NCBI GenBank assembly: GCA_014859215.1
Contig: JACUUS010000036.1
Location: 1 to 15,611, forward strand
DNA from: Dehalococcoidia bacterium
GTDB taxonomy: Bacteria > Chloroflexota > Dehalococcoidia > SZUA-161
Direction: 5' to 3'
Length of the DNA stretch: 15,611 nucleotides
The position numbers were made by a program, and so were the translations under genes. Each line of letters begins with the position of its first letter. The stretch's first letter is position 1. The notes beneath the pieces are model-generated. The model searched no databases. It was not told the origin of the DNA and was given only the letters and a program-made list of their open reading frames with translations. Positions 6,993 to 13,361 of the stretch are shown here, in pieces.

Positions 6993-7967
6993 CTATCCGC
7001 CGATTTGCGCCATGAATCGATCGCAGGTAATTCCGGCCACAAGCCTGTGCTTCTCGGGCTTGCGCAATGCAGCCGTCTTGATAAGCTCTTCCACTTCCCG
7101 GATATCCCCTCCGCCGCGCAGGCACTCGCGCAAGTCTATTTCCTCGTCCGAGAAGAGGCAGGGTCTGAGTTTGCCGTCCGCGGTAAGTCTCAACCGGTTG
7201 CATTCAGCGCAGAAGCAGTCGCTTATCGGGCTGATGAAGCCTATGCTGCCCCTGGCGCCGGGCAGGCGGAAATACTTCGCAGGCCCGCCGCCGGGCATGG
7301 CTGGTTCCAGCTCGCCGAGAGTCTCTACGCGCTTCTTGACTTCAGATACAGTAACGAGATAGCGTTCCGCCGTTCCGTTATCCGAGAATGGCATGTACTC
7401 GATGAAACGGACATGCCAGTCACCGTCCAGCGTGAGCCTCGCAAAATCGAGCACCTCATCATCGTTTGTGCCGCGGATGACCACCGTATTAGTCTTAATG
7501 GGAGTCAGCCCGGCCTCCCTCGCTGCCTCGATGCCATCAAGGACGTCGGCCAGCCTGCCGGCCCTGGTGATACTGCGAAACCTTTCTGCGCGCAGGGTAT
7601 CCAGGCTGACATTGACACGGCGCAGTCCGGCCTTCTTCATCTCTCCTGCATAGCGTCTCAAGAGCAATCCGTTGGTAGTAAGAGAGATATCGTCTATGCC
7701 CGGCACCGCCTTCAACATAGCCACAAGACTGGTAAGATCGGCCCTGACCAGAGGCTCACCGCCTGTAAGCCTGACCTTGCTGATGCCCAGCGCGGCAGCC
7801 GCACGGGCTATCTGAGCGATTTCCTCATACGTCAGGATATCGCTGTGCGGCATGAGCGGTATGCCGTCGGGAGGCATACAGTACACGCATCGGAGATTAC
7901 ACCGGTCCGTAACCGATATACGGAGATAATTTACAGGACGGTGAAAGGAGTCAGAAAGTCCGGTCAA
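6993..7967 (-). CDS. moaA: GTP 3',8-cyclase MoaA (radical SAM)
   Basis: This 324-residue radical SAM enzyme makes 3',8-cyclo-7,8-dihydro-GTP, the first step of molybdenum cofactor synthesis; MoaC then acts on the product. The N-terminal cluster motif is CNLRCVYC (C23, C27, C30) within YLRISVTDRC. TGGEPLVR follows at 68-75. The second, GTP-binding [4Fe-4S] site is CAECN with a distant Cys (C253, C256, C270), within a block that ends in LRPCL. The C-terminus is the Gly-Gly pair characteristic of active MoaA. The start is a TTG whose bases overlap the rdgB stop (TTGA). It gives SFHRPVNYLRIS at the expected distance, and no ATG fits. The product is cytoplasmic and oxygen-sensitive. Confidence 0.96.
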   Translation of the reverse strand: MTGLSDSFHRPVNYLRISVTDRCNLRCVYCMPPDGIPLMPHSDILTYEEIAQIARAAAALGISKVRLTGGEPLVRADLTSLVAMLKAVPGIDDISLTTNGLLLRRYAGEMKKAGLRRVNVSLDTLRAERFRSITRAGRLADVLDGIEAAREAGLTPIKTNTVVIRGTNDDEVLDFARLTLDGDWHVRFIEYMPFSDNGTAERYLVTVSEVKKRVETLGELEPAMPGGGPAKYFRLPGARGSIGFISPISDCFCAECNRLRLTADGKLRPCLFSDEEIDLRECLRGGGDIREVEELIKTAALRKPEKHRLVAGITCDRFMAQIGG

Positions 7968-8575
7968 ACTTCACGTCCCATCCGTTCAAGGGCCTTTCGC
8001 GCCTTCCGGGCCGCCCTGGCCCGGTGGCTTACCTTGTTCTTCTCTTCGAATGAAAGCTCGGCCATCGTTCTGTCCAGTTCGGGTAAATAAAAGATGGGGT
8101 CGTAACCGAACCCACCTTCACCCCCTGGCTCAAATGCTATCAGCCCCTCGCAGATTCCCTCAAAGGTCTCGTAACGTCCCTCCGGTGCGGCTATTGCTAT
8201 GACGGCCCTGAAACGCGCCGTCCTCTTTTCCCGGGGAACATCGCGCAGTTTCATGAGGAGGAAACTGTTTCTTTCGCTGTCCGAAGCACGCTCGCCCGCG
8301 TAACGTCGGGAAAGGGTCCCGGGCTCCCCCCCGAGTGCATCCACCTCAAGGCCGGAATCATCCGCCAGCGTGACGAGACCACTCAGCCGGGCATACACGG
8401 TCGCCTTGAGGACCGCGTTCTCCATCATGCTCGCCCCGGTCTCCTCCACCTCTTCAATTATCCGCTCTGCCGCCAGATTCGTCAACTCGAAAGGCAGGCT
8501 TTGCAGCAGGGACGCATATTCCTTTAGTTTGCCCGCGTTATTCGTCGCTATAAGCAGCTTACCCGGATCAGTCAA
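7964..8575 (-). CDS. rdgB: XTP/dITP diphosphatase (RdgB/HAM1 family)
   Basis: This 203-residue nucleotide-sanitising pyrophosphatase hydrolyses dITP, ITP and XTP to monophosphates. Diagnostic motifs are LLIATNNAGKLKE (8-20), a TLADDSGLEVDALGG substrate loop, SRRYAGE, a GGFGYDPIFYLPE loop and the C-terminal KVSHRARA. The start is a TTG at 8575, the only initiator upstream of the conserved KLLIATNN block. It overlaps the end of the FBP aldolase/phosphatase gene by 8 bp (TTGACTGA contains both signals). An AGGGAAG lies about 12 nt upstream within that gene. The 3' end overlaps the moaA start by 4 bp. Function is firm and the exact start is moderately sure. Confidence 0.94.
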   Translation of the reverse strand: MTDPGKLLIATNNAGKLKEYASLLQSLPFELTNLAAERIIEEVEETGASMMENAVLKATVYARLSGLVTLADDSGLEVDALGGEPGTLSRRYAGERASDSERNSFLLMKLRDVPREKRTARFRAVIAIAAPEGRYETFEGICEGLIAFEPGGEGGFGYDPIFYLPELDRTMAELSFEEKNKVSHRARAARKARKALERMGREV

Positions 8576-9662
8576 GATTAGTGAATCTTCCCTGCAGCTT
8601 CTTCATCACGCCCGGCATGGTCGTATATTCCATTTCATCGAGCGGGAGGCGGTGGGGCTCGAAGGGACCGTGCCTCCTCATGTACTCGCCGGCGATATTC
8701 GCTTGCCGCCGGGCCTCGTCGAAGCCCGGGTCATCAAACATGTCCCTGGGCCCGACCAGCTTGCCCTTCGATATCTGGAAGCCCGCGGCGATAACCCTGG
8801 GAGGGCCGTCAAACCTCGAAGGGTTGGAATCCCTTAAGGCCACGGGCATCAGCGGGCCGTAGTGTGAGCCTCGCATCCATCCCTCGACCAGGTTCGGATG
8901 GCTGAACGGTTCCAGCACCTCGCCCACCGCCGGGAACTCTCCCTGGCAGCGGACTATGCATACCGGGTCGTCCTTCCCTACGTACCTGCCCGCGATAAGA
9001 GCGAGCTTCTGCGTTGACGAAACCGCGCCGATGTTCCCGGTTGTACGATGGCGTACTGACTTGACAACATATCTTGAAGGCGCGCCGATGAATACGAGCA
9101 TATCGTAGATTTCTTCAGGCGTGCTGAACATTACCTTCTTGCTGTCCTTGATATCGTGGACCTCGAAGGAAAAACCTTCGTGCATATTGGGCGCGATCAC
9201 CAGCCCTATCGTGTTGAAAGGATCGGCGAACATCTTGTACAGGGGCATATTCCAGGCCCCGGACGATGTCTTGTCAGCCATGAAAATCACTACAGGTTCG
9301 GAGGTCCTCTGCTCGAACATCATCTCGGCCACCCCGGGCCCCATCGCCTTCACGTTACCCGAGAAGGCATCTGCGAGAAGGTCCTGGCCCGCCCCGTAGA
9401 GACCGAGTTGCCTGGCAAGCTCGGTTCCTGCCACAAAGGTATCCCAGGCCAGTTGGTGGATTCGCGTGTTGTTCTCCCCCAGCTCGTGGGTCATGATAAG
9501 CTGCAAATCATCTCCGCAGCGGGTGACATGGAAATCTATTAGGAGGCCCTCTCGCTGTGCCTTCGCGAGGTCTTCCTCAGCCTTGGCCAGAATATCCGGG
9601 TGTGAACTGGAGTGGCCTACGTAACCTCCGATATCAGCCTTGATTACGCTTAGAGTAATCAT
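8568..9662 (-). CDS. fbp: Bifunctional fructose-1,6-bisphosphate aldolase/phosphatase (class V, archaeal type)
   Basis: This 364-residue enzyme both condenses triose phosphates to fructose 1,6-bisphosphate and dephosphorylates it to fructose 6-phosphate, making gluconeogenesis one-directional. The N-terminus MITLSVIKADIGGYVGHSS, the Asp-rich metal-binding segments and YGAGQDLLAD are family features. The aldolase residues are Y227, K230 (Schiff base) and D231 in GRYVGKDDP, and Y346 in EYTTMPG. They line up with Y229, K232, D233 and Y348 of the Thermoproteus enzyme, a constant offset of 2. The family is found in archaea and deep-branching, mostly anaerobic or thermophilic bacteria, including Dehalococcoidia. 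The ATG is preceded by AGGAGAG a few nucleotides upstream. The gene lies 76 bp after the cobO stop and overlaps rdgB by 8 bp. Confidence 0.95.
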   Translation of the reverse strand: MITLSVIKADIGGYVGHSSSHPDILAKAEEDLAKAQREGLLIDFHVTRCGDDLQLIMTHELGENNTRIHQLAWDTFVAGTELARQLGLYGAGQDLLADAFSGNVKAMGPGVAEMMFEQRTSEPVVIFMADKTSSGAWNMPLYKMFADPFNTIGLVIAPNMHEGFSFEVHDIKDSKKVMFSTPEEIYDMLVFIGAPSRYVVKSVRHRTTGNIGAVSSTQKLALIAGRYVGKDDPVCIVRCQGEFPAVGEVLEPFSHPNLVEGWMRGSHYGPLMPVALRDSNPSRFDGPPRVIAAGFQISKGKLVGPRDMFDDPGFDEARRQANIAGEYMRRHGPFEPHRLPLDEMEYTTMPGVMKKLQGRFTNLD

Positions 9663-9738
9663 GTCTCTCCTTTTTGGTGTTGATAGTTGGAGTTCCCGAT
9701 TGCCTGGTGTGTTTTCCAGCTGTGTAAGGCGGACCTGC

Positions 9739-10272
9739 CTAGTAGTCGAATCCGGGCCGGGCGTCGACCCCGTTGTCGAAGGGATGCTTAATGGCCACCA
9801 TTTCCGTCACCAGATCGGCGGCCTTCACGATTCGCGTGTCCGCATAGCGGCCCGTTAGTATAAGCGTGACATCGGCGGGTTTTTCCTCAATCAATTTCAA
9901 CACGTCGTCGAGTTCAATGAGCTTCCACGCGGCAGCGACGTTTATCTCGTCGAGGACCACCAGGTCATATTTGCCGCTCTTCAGAGCATCCCGGGCAGCC
10001 TCGAGTCCCTTTCTCGCCTCCTTCCTATCTACCTCCTCTACATTTTTCGGATCGACGAAACTAATCTGGCCGCATCTGAAAACAGTAACGTTGGGAAGAT
10101 TTGCCAGCGATTTTTGTTCTCCGTAGGGATAATCGCCCTTCATGAAATGAACGATGAAGACGCGGAGGCCATGTCCCACAGCACGTAACACTATGCCCAG
10201 CGCCGCCGAGGTCTTGCCCCTTCCGCTCCCTGTAAAGACTTCTACCAGGCCTTTGTTCTGTGGATCTGACAT
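9739..10272 (-). CDS. cobO: Cob(I)alamin adenosyltransferase, CobA/CobO/BtuR type
   Basis: This 177-residue P-loop protein transfers the adenosyl group of ATP to the cobalt of reduced corrinoids. Visible are FTGSGRGKTSAALG (13-26), which is the atypical P-loop of this family, VVLDEINVA (the Walker B region), LILTGRYAD and a C-terminal KHPFDNGVDARPGFDY. Full length is close to the family norm. There is no clear Shine-Dalgarno before the ATG. A promoter about 23 nt upstream (listed) gives a short leader. It heads the minus-strand cluster that continues with the FBP aldolase/phosphatase gene. No other cobalamin gene lies within the window, so it may serve salvage of imported corrinoid or supply adenosylcobalamin to a mutase elsewhere. 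Confidence 0.93.
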   Translation of the reverse strand: MSDPQNKGLVEVFTGSGRGKTSAALGIVLRAVGHGLRVFIVHFMKGDYPYGEQKSLANLPNVTVFRCGQISFVDPKNVEEVDRKEARKGLEAARDALKSGKYDLVVLDEINVAAAWKLIELDDVLKLIEEKPADVTLILTGRYADTRIVKAADLVTEMVAIKHPFDNGVDARPGFDY

Positions 10273-10301
10273 GAGCTTGTGCGCTTGGAGAAAGCAACCC
10301 T

Positions 10302-10330
10302 AGTTTAACCAGCGAGCAAGGCGATGTCAA
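10302..10330 (-). promoter_or_regulatory. Sigma-70 promoter for cobO
   Basis: Minus strand TTGACA (10325-10330) and TAAACT (10302-10307) are separated by exactly 17 nt. The -35 is perfect and the -10 matches 4 of 6. Transcription would start near 10295, leaving a leader of about 23 nt before the ATG at 10272. Confidence 0.6.
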
Positions 10331-10354
10331 GGAAACTTGCTTCAGGCGCGCCCT

Positions 10355-10372
10355 CCCCGGCTGCATCCGGGG
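10355..10372. promoter_or_regulatory. Stem-loop between the divergent cobO and thiolase-operon promoters
   Basis: CCCCGG and CCGGGG form a perfect 6-bp GC stem around a CTGCAT loop. It lies upstream of both -35 boxes, in the roughly 70-nt space between the two promoters, so it is not transcribed from either. A GGCGCGCC palindrome sits just to its left (10345-10352). A DNA operator for a shared regulator is possible. There is no T-tract, so a terminator is unlikely. Confidence 0.35.
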
Positions 10373-10402
10373 CTTTCTCACAAGTAGTCATGCCCGAATA
10401 TG

Positions 10403-10431
10403 TTGACACGAGTTAGAGAAGCCCGTATGAT
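10403..10431 (+). promoter_or_regulatory. Strong sigma-70 promoter of the thiolase/DUF35 operon
   Basis: TTGACA (10403-10408), 17-nt spacer, TATGAT (10426-10431). The -35 is consensus and the -10 matches 5 of 6. It is the best promoter in the window. The predicted start is near 10438, leaving a leader of about 70 nt before the first ATG, and that leader contains the inverted repeat at 10446-10471. Confidence 0.7.
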
Positions 10432-10445
10432 ATTTCCACGAGAAA

Positions 10446-10471
10446 CCGCTAGCCGACGGCCCGTCTAGCGG
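10446..10471 (+). promoter_or_regulatory. Inverted repeat in the leader of the thiolase/DUF35 operon
   Basis: CCGCTAG (10446-10452) and CTAGCGG (10465-10471) are perfect 7-nt inverted copies around a 12-nt centre that itself has ACG/CGT complementarity. The repeat begins about 8 nt after the predicted transcription start. It could be a repressor operator or a 5' mRNA stem. It lies some 24 nt upstream of the GGGAGGTG ribosome-binding site, so it does not mask that site directly. Confidence 0.45.
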
Positions 10472-10506
10472 GACTTTCGTGTCAGCCAAGAAACGGGAGG
10501 TGTTTT

Positions 10507-11664
10507 ATGGCTCAAAGGGTCGGCATAGTAGCCGTGGCCCAGACCAAGTTCGAACAAAGGAAGTCCGACAAGCACGTCGCCGAGCTGATGTACGAAGTCA
10601 GCCGGGACGTAATGGGGCAGACCGGGCTCGATTTCTCAGCCGGCAAAAACGGGCTCACCTGCACCACCGCTGCCGGGTATGACCTTTTCAGCGGGCCTGC
10701 CGGTGCTTACATGTTCCTGGGCTACGTAGTGGGAGCCTATCAACGTGAAGACGAGAGGGTGCTCGAAGACGGTTCTCTTGCCGTCTACTACGGGGCTATG
10801 CAGATTCTTTCAGGTCACGCCGAAACCGCACTGCTGGTCGCGTATAACAAGGAATCCCAGGTATCCAACAACCAGATCGAATGGGTAGGCATGGACCAGG
10901 TATACCAGAGGAGACTGGGGATTGACTTCGTCTCCGCTGCCGCCCTCCAGGCAATGAGGTATATCACTAGAAACGGTATCACTCCTGAGCAGCTGGCCAA
11001 GGTGGTTGTCAAGAACCGCAAGAATTCGGTGAACAATCCTTACGCAATGCTGACCAAGAAGGTCTCCACCCAGGACGTGCTCAAGTCCAGGATGCTCTGC
11101 GACCCCATCAAGGAAGCGGAGGCGAAACCAGTTCCGGTGGACGGCGCCTGCGCAATGATACTGGCAACTGAGGAGCGCGCACGGAAGCTTACTGACAGGC
11201 CGGTCTGGATCACCGGGCTCGGAAATTCTATTGACCAGCACGAACTGGGGTACCGGGACCTTGCCGAGTGTGAGGCTCTTTCCCAGGCTGCCAGGCGCGC
11301 TTACAAGATGGCGGGCATTACGAACCCGGCAAAAGAGTTCGATTTCGCGGAAATTTCGGAGCAGTATGCCTACCAGGAGCTGCTCTGGAGTGAGGGGCTC
11401 GGTTTCTGCGGCAAGGGAGAGGGTGGAAAGCTGATCGACAGCGGCAAGACTGAAATGGGGGGTGAGCTTCCCATTAATCCTTCCGGCGGCGTTCTCTCGG
11501 GACTACCGGTGTGCGTGGCCGGCATGCAGCGTGTGGTTGAAGCCGTTTTACAACTCCGAGGCGAAGCCGGCGCCAGGCAGGTGCCCGGCGCGAAGAAAGC
11601 TGTGGCACACGGCCTTGACGGCCCGGCAGGGCAATTACAGTGCGTCATTACTCTGGAGAACTAG
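10507..11664 (+). CDS. Thiolase-like protein 1 (SCP2-thiolase family), lacking canonical catalytic residues
   Basis: This 385-residue member of the SCP2-type thiolase-like family opens with MAQRVGIVAVAQTKF. It carries the C-terminal GKGEGGKLIDSG block (302-313) and PINPSGGVLSG (322-332), followed by VEAVLQLRGEAGARQV. By hand alignment, the CxSG nucleophile position reads LEDG (L86-G89), so the catalytic Cys is absent. The GHP His motif reads GLP (L333). The usual C-terminal Cys-Gly-Gly region reads HGLDGPAG. It should therefore not be an ordinary acyl-CoA acyltransferase. Family members without the Cys include the steroid side-chain aldolase Ltp2, which works with a DUF35 partner; two DUF35 genes follow here. 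The ATG has GGGAGGTG about 8 nt upstream. It is the first gene of a four-gene operon with an apparent paralogue next to it. Substrate is unknown. Confidence 0.88.
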   Translation: MAQRVGIVAVAQTKFEQRKSDKHVAELMYEVSRDVMGQTGLDFSAGKNGLTCTTAAGYDLFSGPAGAYMFLGYVVGAYQREDERVLEDGSLAVYYGAMQILSGHAETALLVAYNKESQVSNNQIEWVGMDQVYQRRLGIDFVSAAALQAMRYITRNGITPEQLAKVVVKNRKNSVNNPYAMLTKKVSTQDVLKSRMLCDPIKEAEAKPVPVDGACAMILATEERARKLTDRPVWITGLGNSIDQHELGYRDLAECEALSQAARRAYKMAGITNPAKEFDFAEISEQYAYQELLWSEGLGFCGKGEGGKLIDSGKTEMGGELPINPSGGVLSGLPVCVAGMQRVVEAVLQLRGEAGARQVPGAKKAVAHGLDGPAGQLQCVITLEN

Positions 11665-11673
11665 GAGGAATCG

Positions 11674-12831
11674 ATGGCTGAAAGGGTTGCAATAGTAGGA
11701 GTTGGACAGACCATCCACAAGAGCAAGAGGTCGGATGTAACCACGGCGGAGTTGTGCGCGGAGTCTGTGGAGGCAGCGCTCGCCGATGCCCAGATGACCA
11801 TCAAAGACATCGATCATTTAGTCATCGGCTCCTTCGAGGTCGCCGACGGATATTTCAGTCCCGATAAGTGGATTGTGCCGGAACTCGGCGGTGTAGGCAA
11901 AGCCAGTATCGAAATGCAGAATGTCGGGACGACGGGCGGCATTGTCGCAGCTGCAGGATTTACCGTGGCCGCGACCGGCCTGTTCGATGCAGTGCTTTGC
12001 GTCGCATGGCAGAAGATGGACGAGGCAGCGGGCGCCTTCGGACGCGGGGGCGGCGGAGCAAACGAGTACTGGACCGGGCAATTCCCGATGTCCCCCATAA
12101 CCAATTTCGCCCGCAGGACCTACGCTTACATGGACCGCTCCGGGTGTACCGAGGAGCACATAGCGCTGGTACGCGTCAAGCAGGACCAGTGCGCGATGAA
12201 GAACCCTCACGCGCAACTCAGAATGGGGCTCACCGTCGAGAAGGTTATGAATGACGTGCTCCTGGCATGGCCTATGAGACGCCTTCACATGTGCCCCACC
12301 ACGGCAGGCTCGGCTGCGGTTATCATATGTCCCGAAAGGGTTGCCAGGAAGGTGAGCAAGAAACCGGTCTGGGTTGAAGACTGGTTCACCTGCCACCAGG
12401 GCGGAGCGCTCACCATGGCCGAAGACCCGACATCCTCGACCCTCCGGTATGCCTGCAACGTGGTCTACAAGCGCTGCGGCATAACAAATCCTAAGAAGGA
12501 AATCCAGGCCTGGGAAGTCTACGAGCCCGCCTCTCCGGCTGAATTACGGTGGATGGAAGAGGTAGGTGTCTGCGAGGACTTCACGGCGTGGAAACTGTTC
12601 GAGCAGGGAAAGGTCGGGATAGATAAGGAAATACCCTTCAATCCCTCGGGCGGCGTCACGGCTACGAACCCGATAGGCGCTACGCCGGTTGTAAGGCTCG
12701 TCGAAGCGGCATTGCAGGTCCGCGGCGACGCCGGGGAGCACCAGATACCGGGCAAGATCGACCGGGCCCTTGCCACTGGCTACGGCGGCCAGGGAGAAAA
12801 CGTAATCATGCTGCTGAAGAAATCACTTTAG
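11674..12831 (+). CDS. Thiolase-like protein 2 (SCP2-thiolase family), paralogue of protein 1, also lacking catalytic Cys and His
   Basis: This protein is again 385 residues and begins MAERVAIVGVGQTIH, matching its upstream neighbour in length and N-terminal pattern. The two probably arose by duplication and may form a heteromer. Family features are DIDHLVIGSFEVADGY, FNPSGGVTATNPIG (322-335) and VEAALQVRGDAGEHQIPG. The nucleophile position reads VGTTGG, with Gly85 where Cys is expected, and the GHP motif reads TNP (T331-P333). A glycine-rich stretch (FGRGGGG, 122-128) and an acidic/aromatic motif WEVYEPASPAE (280-290) replace the usual EhHDaF region. A tyrosine there (Y283) is a candidate catalytic residue if the protein is an aldolase. 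Its AGGAGG ribosome-binding site overlaps the upstream stop codon (gap 9 bp), so the two proteins should be made in a fixed ratio. Family assignment is firm and the reaction is unknown. Confidence 0.88.
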   Translation: MAERVAIVGVGQTIHKSKRSDVTTAELCAESVEAALADAQMTIKDIDHLVIGSFEVADGYFSPDKWIVPELGGVGKASIEMQNVGTTGGIVAAAGFTVAATGLFDAVLCVAWQKMDEAAGAFGRGGGGANEYWTGQFPMSPITNFARRTYAYMDRSGCTEEHIALVRVKQDQCAMKNPHAQLRMGLTVEKVMNDVLLAWPMRRLHMCPTTAGSAAVIICPERVARKVSKKPVWVEDWFTCHQGGALTMAEDPTSSTLRYACNVVYKRCGITNPKKEIQAWEVYEPASPAELRWMEEVGVCEDFTAWKLFEQGKVGIDKEIPFNPSGGVTATNPIGATPVVRLVEAALQVRGDAGEHQIPGKIDRALATGYGGQGENVIMLLKKSL

Positions 12832-12851
12832 GCCGGGCAACCGATTTTGAC

Positions 12852-12857
12852 AGGAGG
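12852..12857 (+). promoter_or_regulatory. Ribosome-binding site that selects the start of the first DUF35 gene
   Basis: AGGAGG lies 6 nt before the ATG at 12864 but only 2 nt before an out-of-frame ATG at 12860. The spacing selects 12864, which gives the Zn-ribbon/OB-fold protein. The 12860 frame encodes only a short, unrelated peptide. Confidence 0.7.
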
Positions 12858-12863
12858 CAATGG

Positions 12864-13334
12864 ATGACCACCGAGAAGAAGGAAGAGTTCATAACTTTCA
12901 GATATCCCCGTCAGGTCCCTTATCAGCACTCACTGGGCTACCAGAGCAAGTTCGCTCACGGGCTGAAGGCGGGCAGGATTCTCGCGACAAAGTGCCCGGT
13001 GGACGGCCGCTGCACCATCCCGCCGCGGATCGTCTGTCCCTTCCACCATGTCAGGCAGACTGAATGGGTGGACCAGGGCCAGCGAGGCCGGCTCATCTCA
13101 GCCTTCAAGATCAACTTCCCGATGTTCGATTCCAGGACCGGCGAGCTCAAGACCTGGGAGAACCCGATAGTCGCCGTTGAACTCGAGGGCGGCGCCAGGA
13201 TGGACGGCTGGTGTTCCGAAACGGATACATCCAAGCTCAAGACGGGTATGCTCCTTGAAGCGGTCTGGAGACCCGAGGAGGAGCGGCAGGGCAGAGGCGA
13301 CGACATCCTCCACTGGAAACCGGTCGAGGGCTAG
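12864..13334 (+). CDS. DUF35 Zn-ribbon/OB-fold protein with a modified zinc site
   Basis: This 156-residue protein has the DUF35 layout: an N-terminal helix (about 20-37), a rubredoxin-like zinc ribbon (about 38-64) and an OB-fold (65-150). Such proteins form complexes with thiolases and related enzymes and hold or channel the CoA part of the substrate. The ribbon is unusual. The first knuckle reads CPVD (C44, D47) with an extra Cys at C50, and the second reads CPFHH (C58, H61, H62), instead of the normal CxxC...CxxC. The PPR motif between the knuckles is kept. Zinc could still bind through C44/C50/C58/H61, or the site may be structural only. The gene lies 32 bp after thiolase-like protein 2 and 27 bp before a canonical DUF35. 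Pairing one DUF35 with each thiolase-like subunit is a reasonable guess. Confidence 0.82.
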   Translation: MTTEKKEEFITFRYPRQVPYQHSLGYQSKFAHGLKAGRILATKCPVDGRCTIPPRIVCPFHHVRQTEWVDQGQRGRLISAFKINFPMFDSRTGELKTWENPIVAVELEGGARMDGWCSETDTSKLKTGMLLEAVWRPEEERQGRGDDILHWKPVEG

Positions 13335-13361
13335 AACAAAAATCAGGCAGCGAGGAAGAAT

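Noticed and set aside
6561..8090. Plus-strand open frame of 509 codons
   Set aside because: It runs antisense to moaA, the RNase HI-MoaC fusion and the end of rdgB, which are unmistakable. Its translation is low-complexity and matches no family; it is a GC-driven shadow frame.
10507..12831. Annotating the pair simply as acetyl-CoA acetyltransferases
   Set aside because: Neither protein has the catalytic Cys at the nucleophile position nor the GHP histidine, so the usual automatic name would be misleading.
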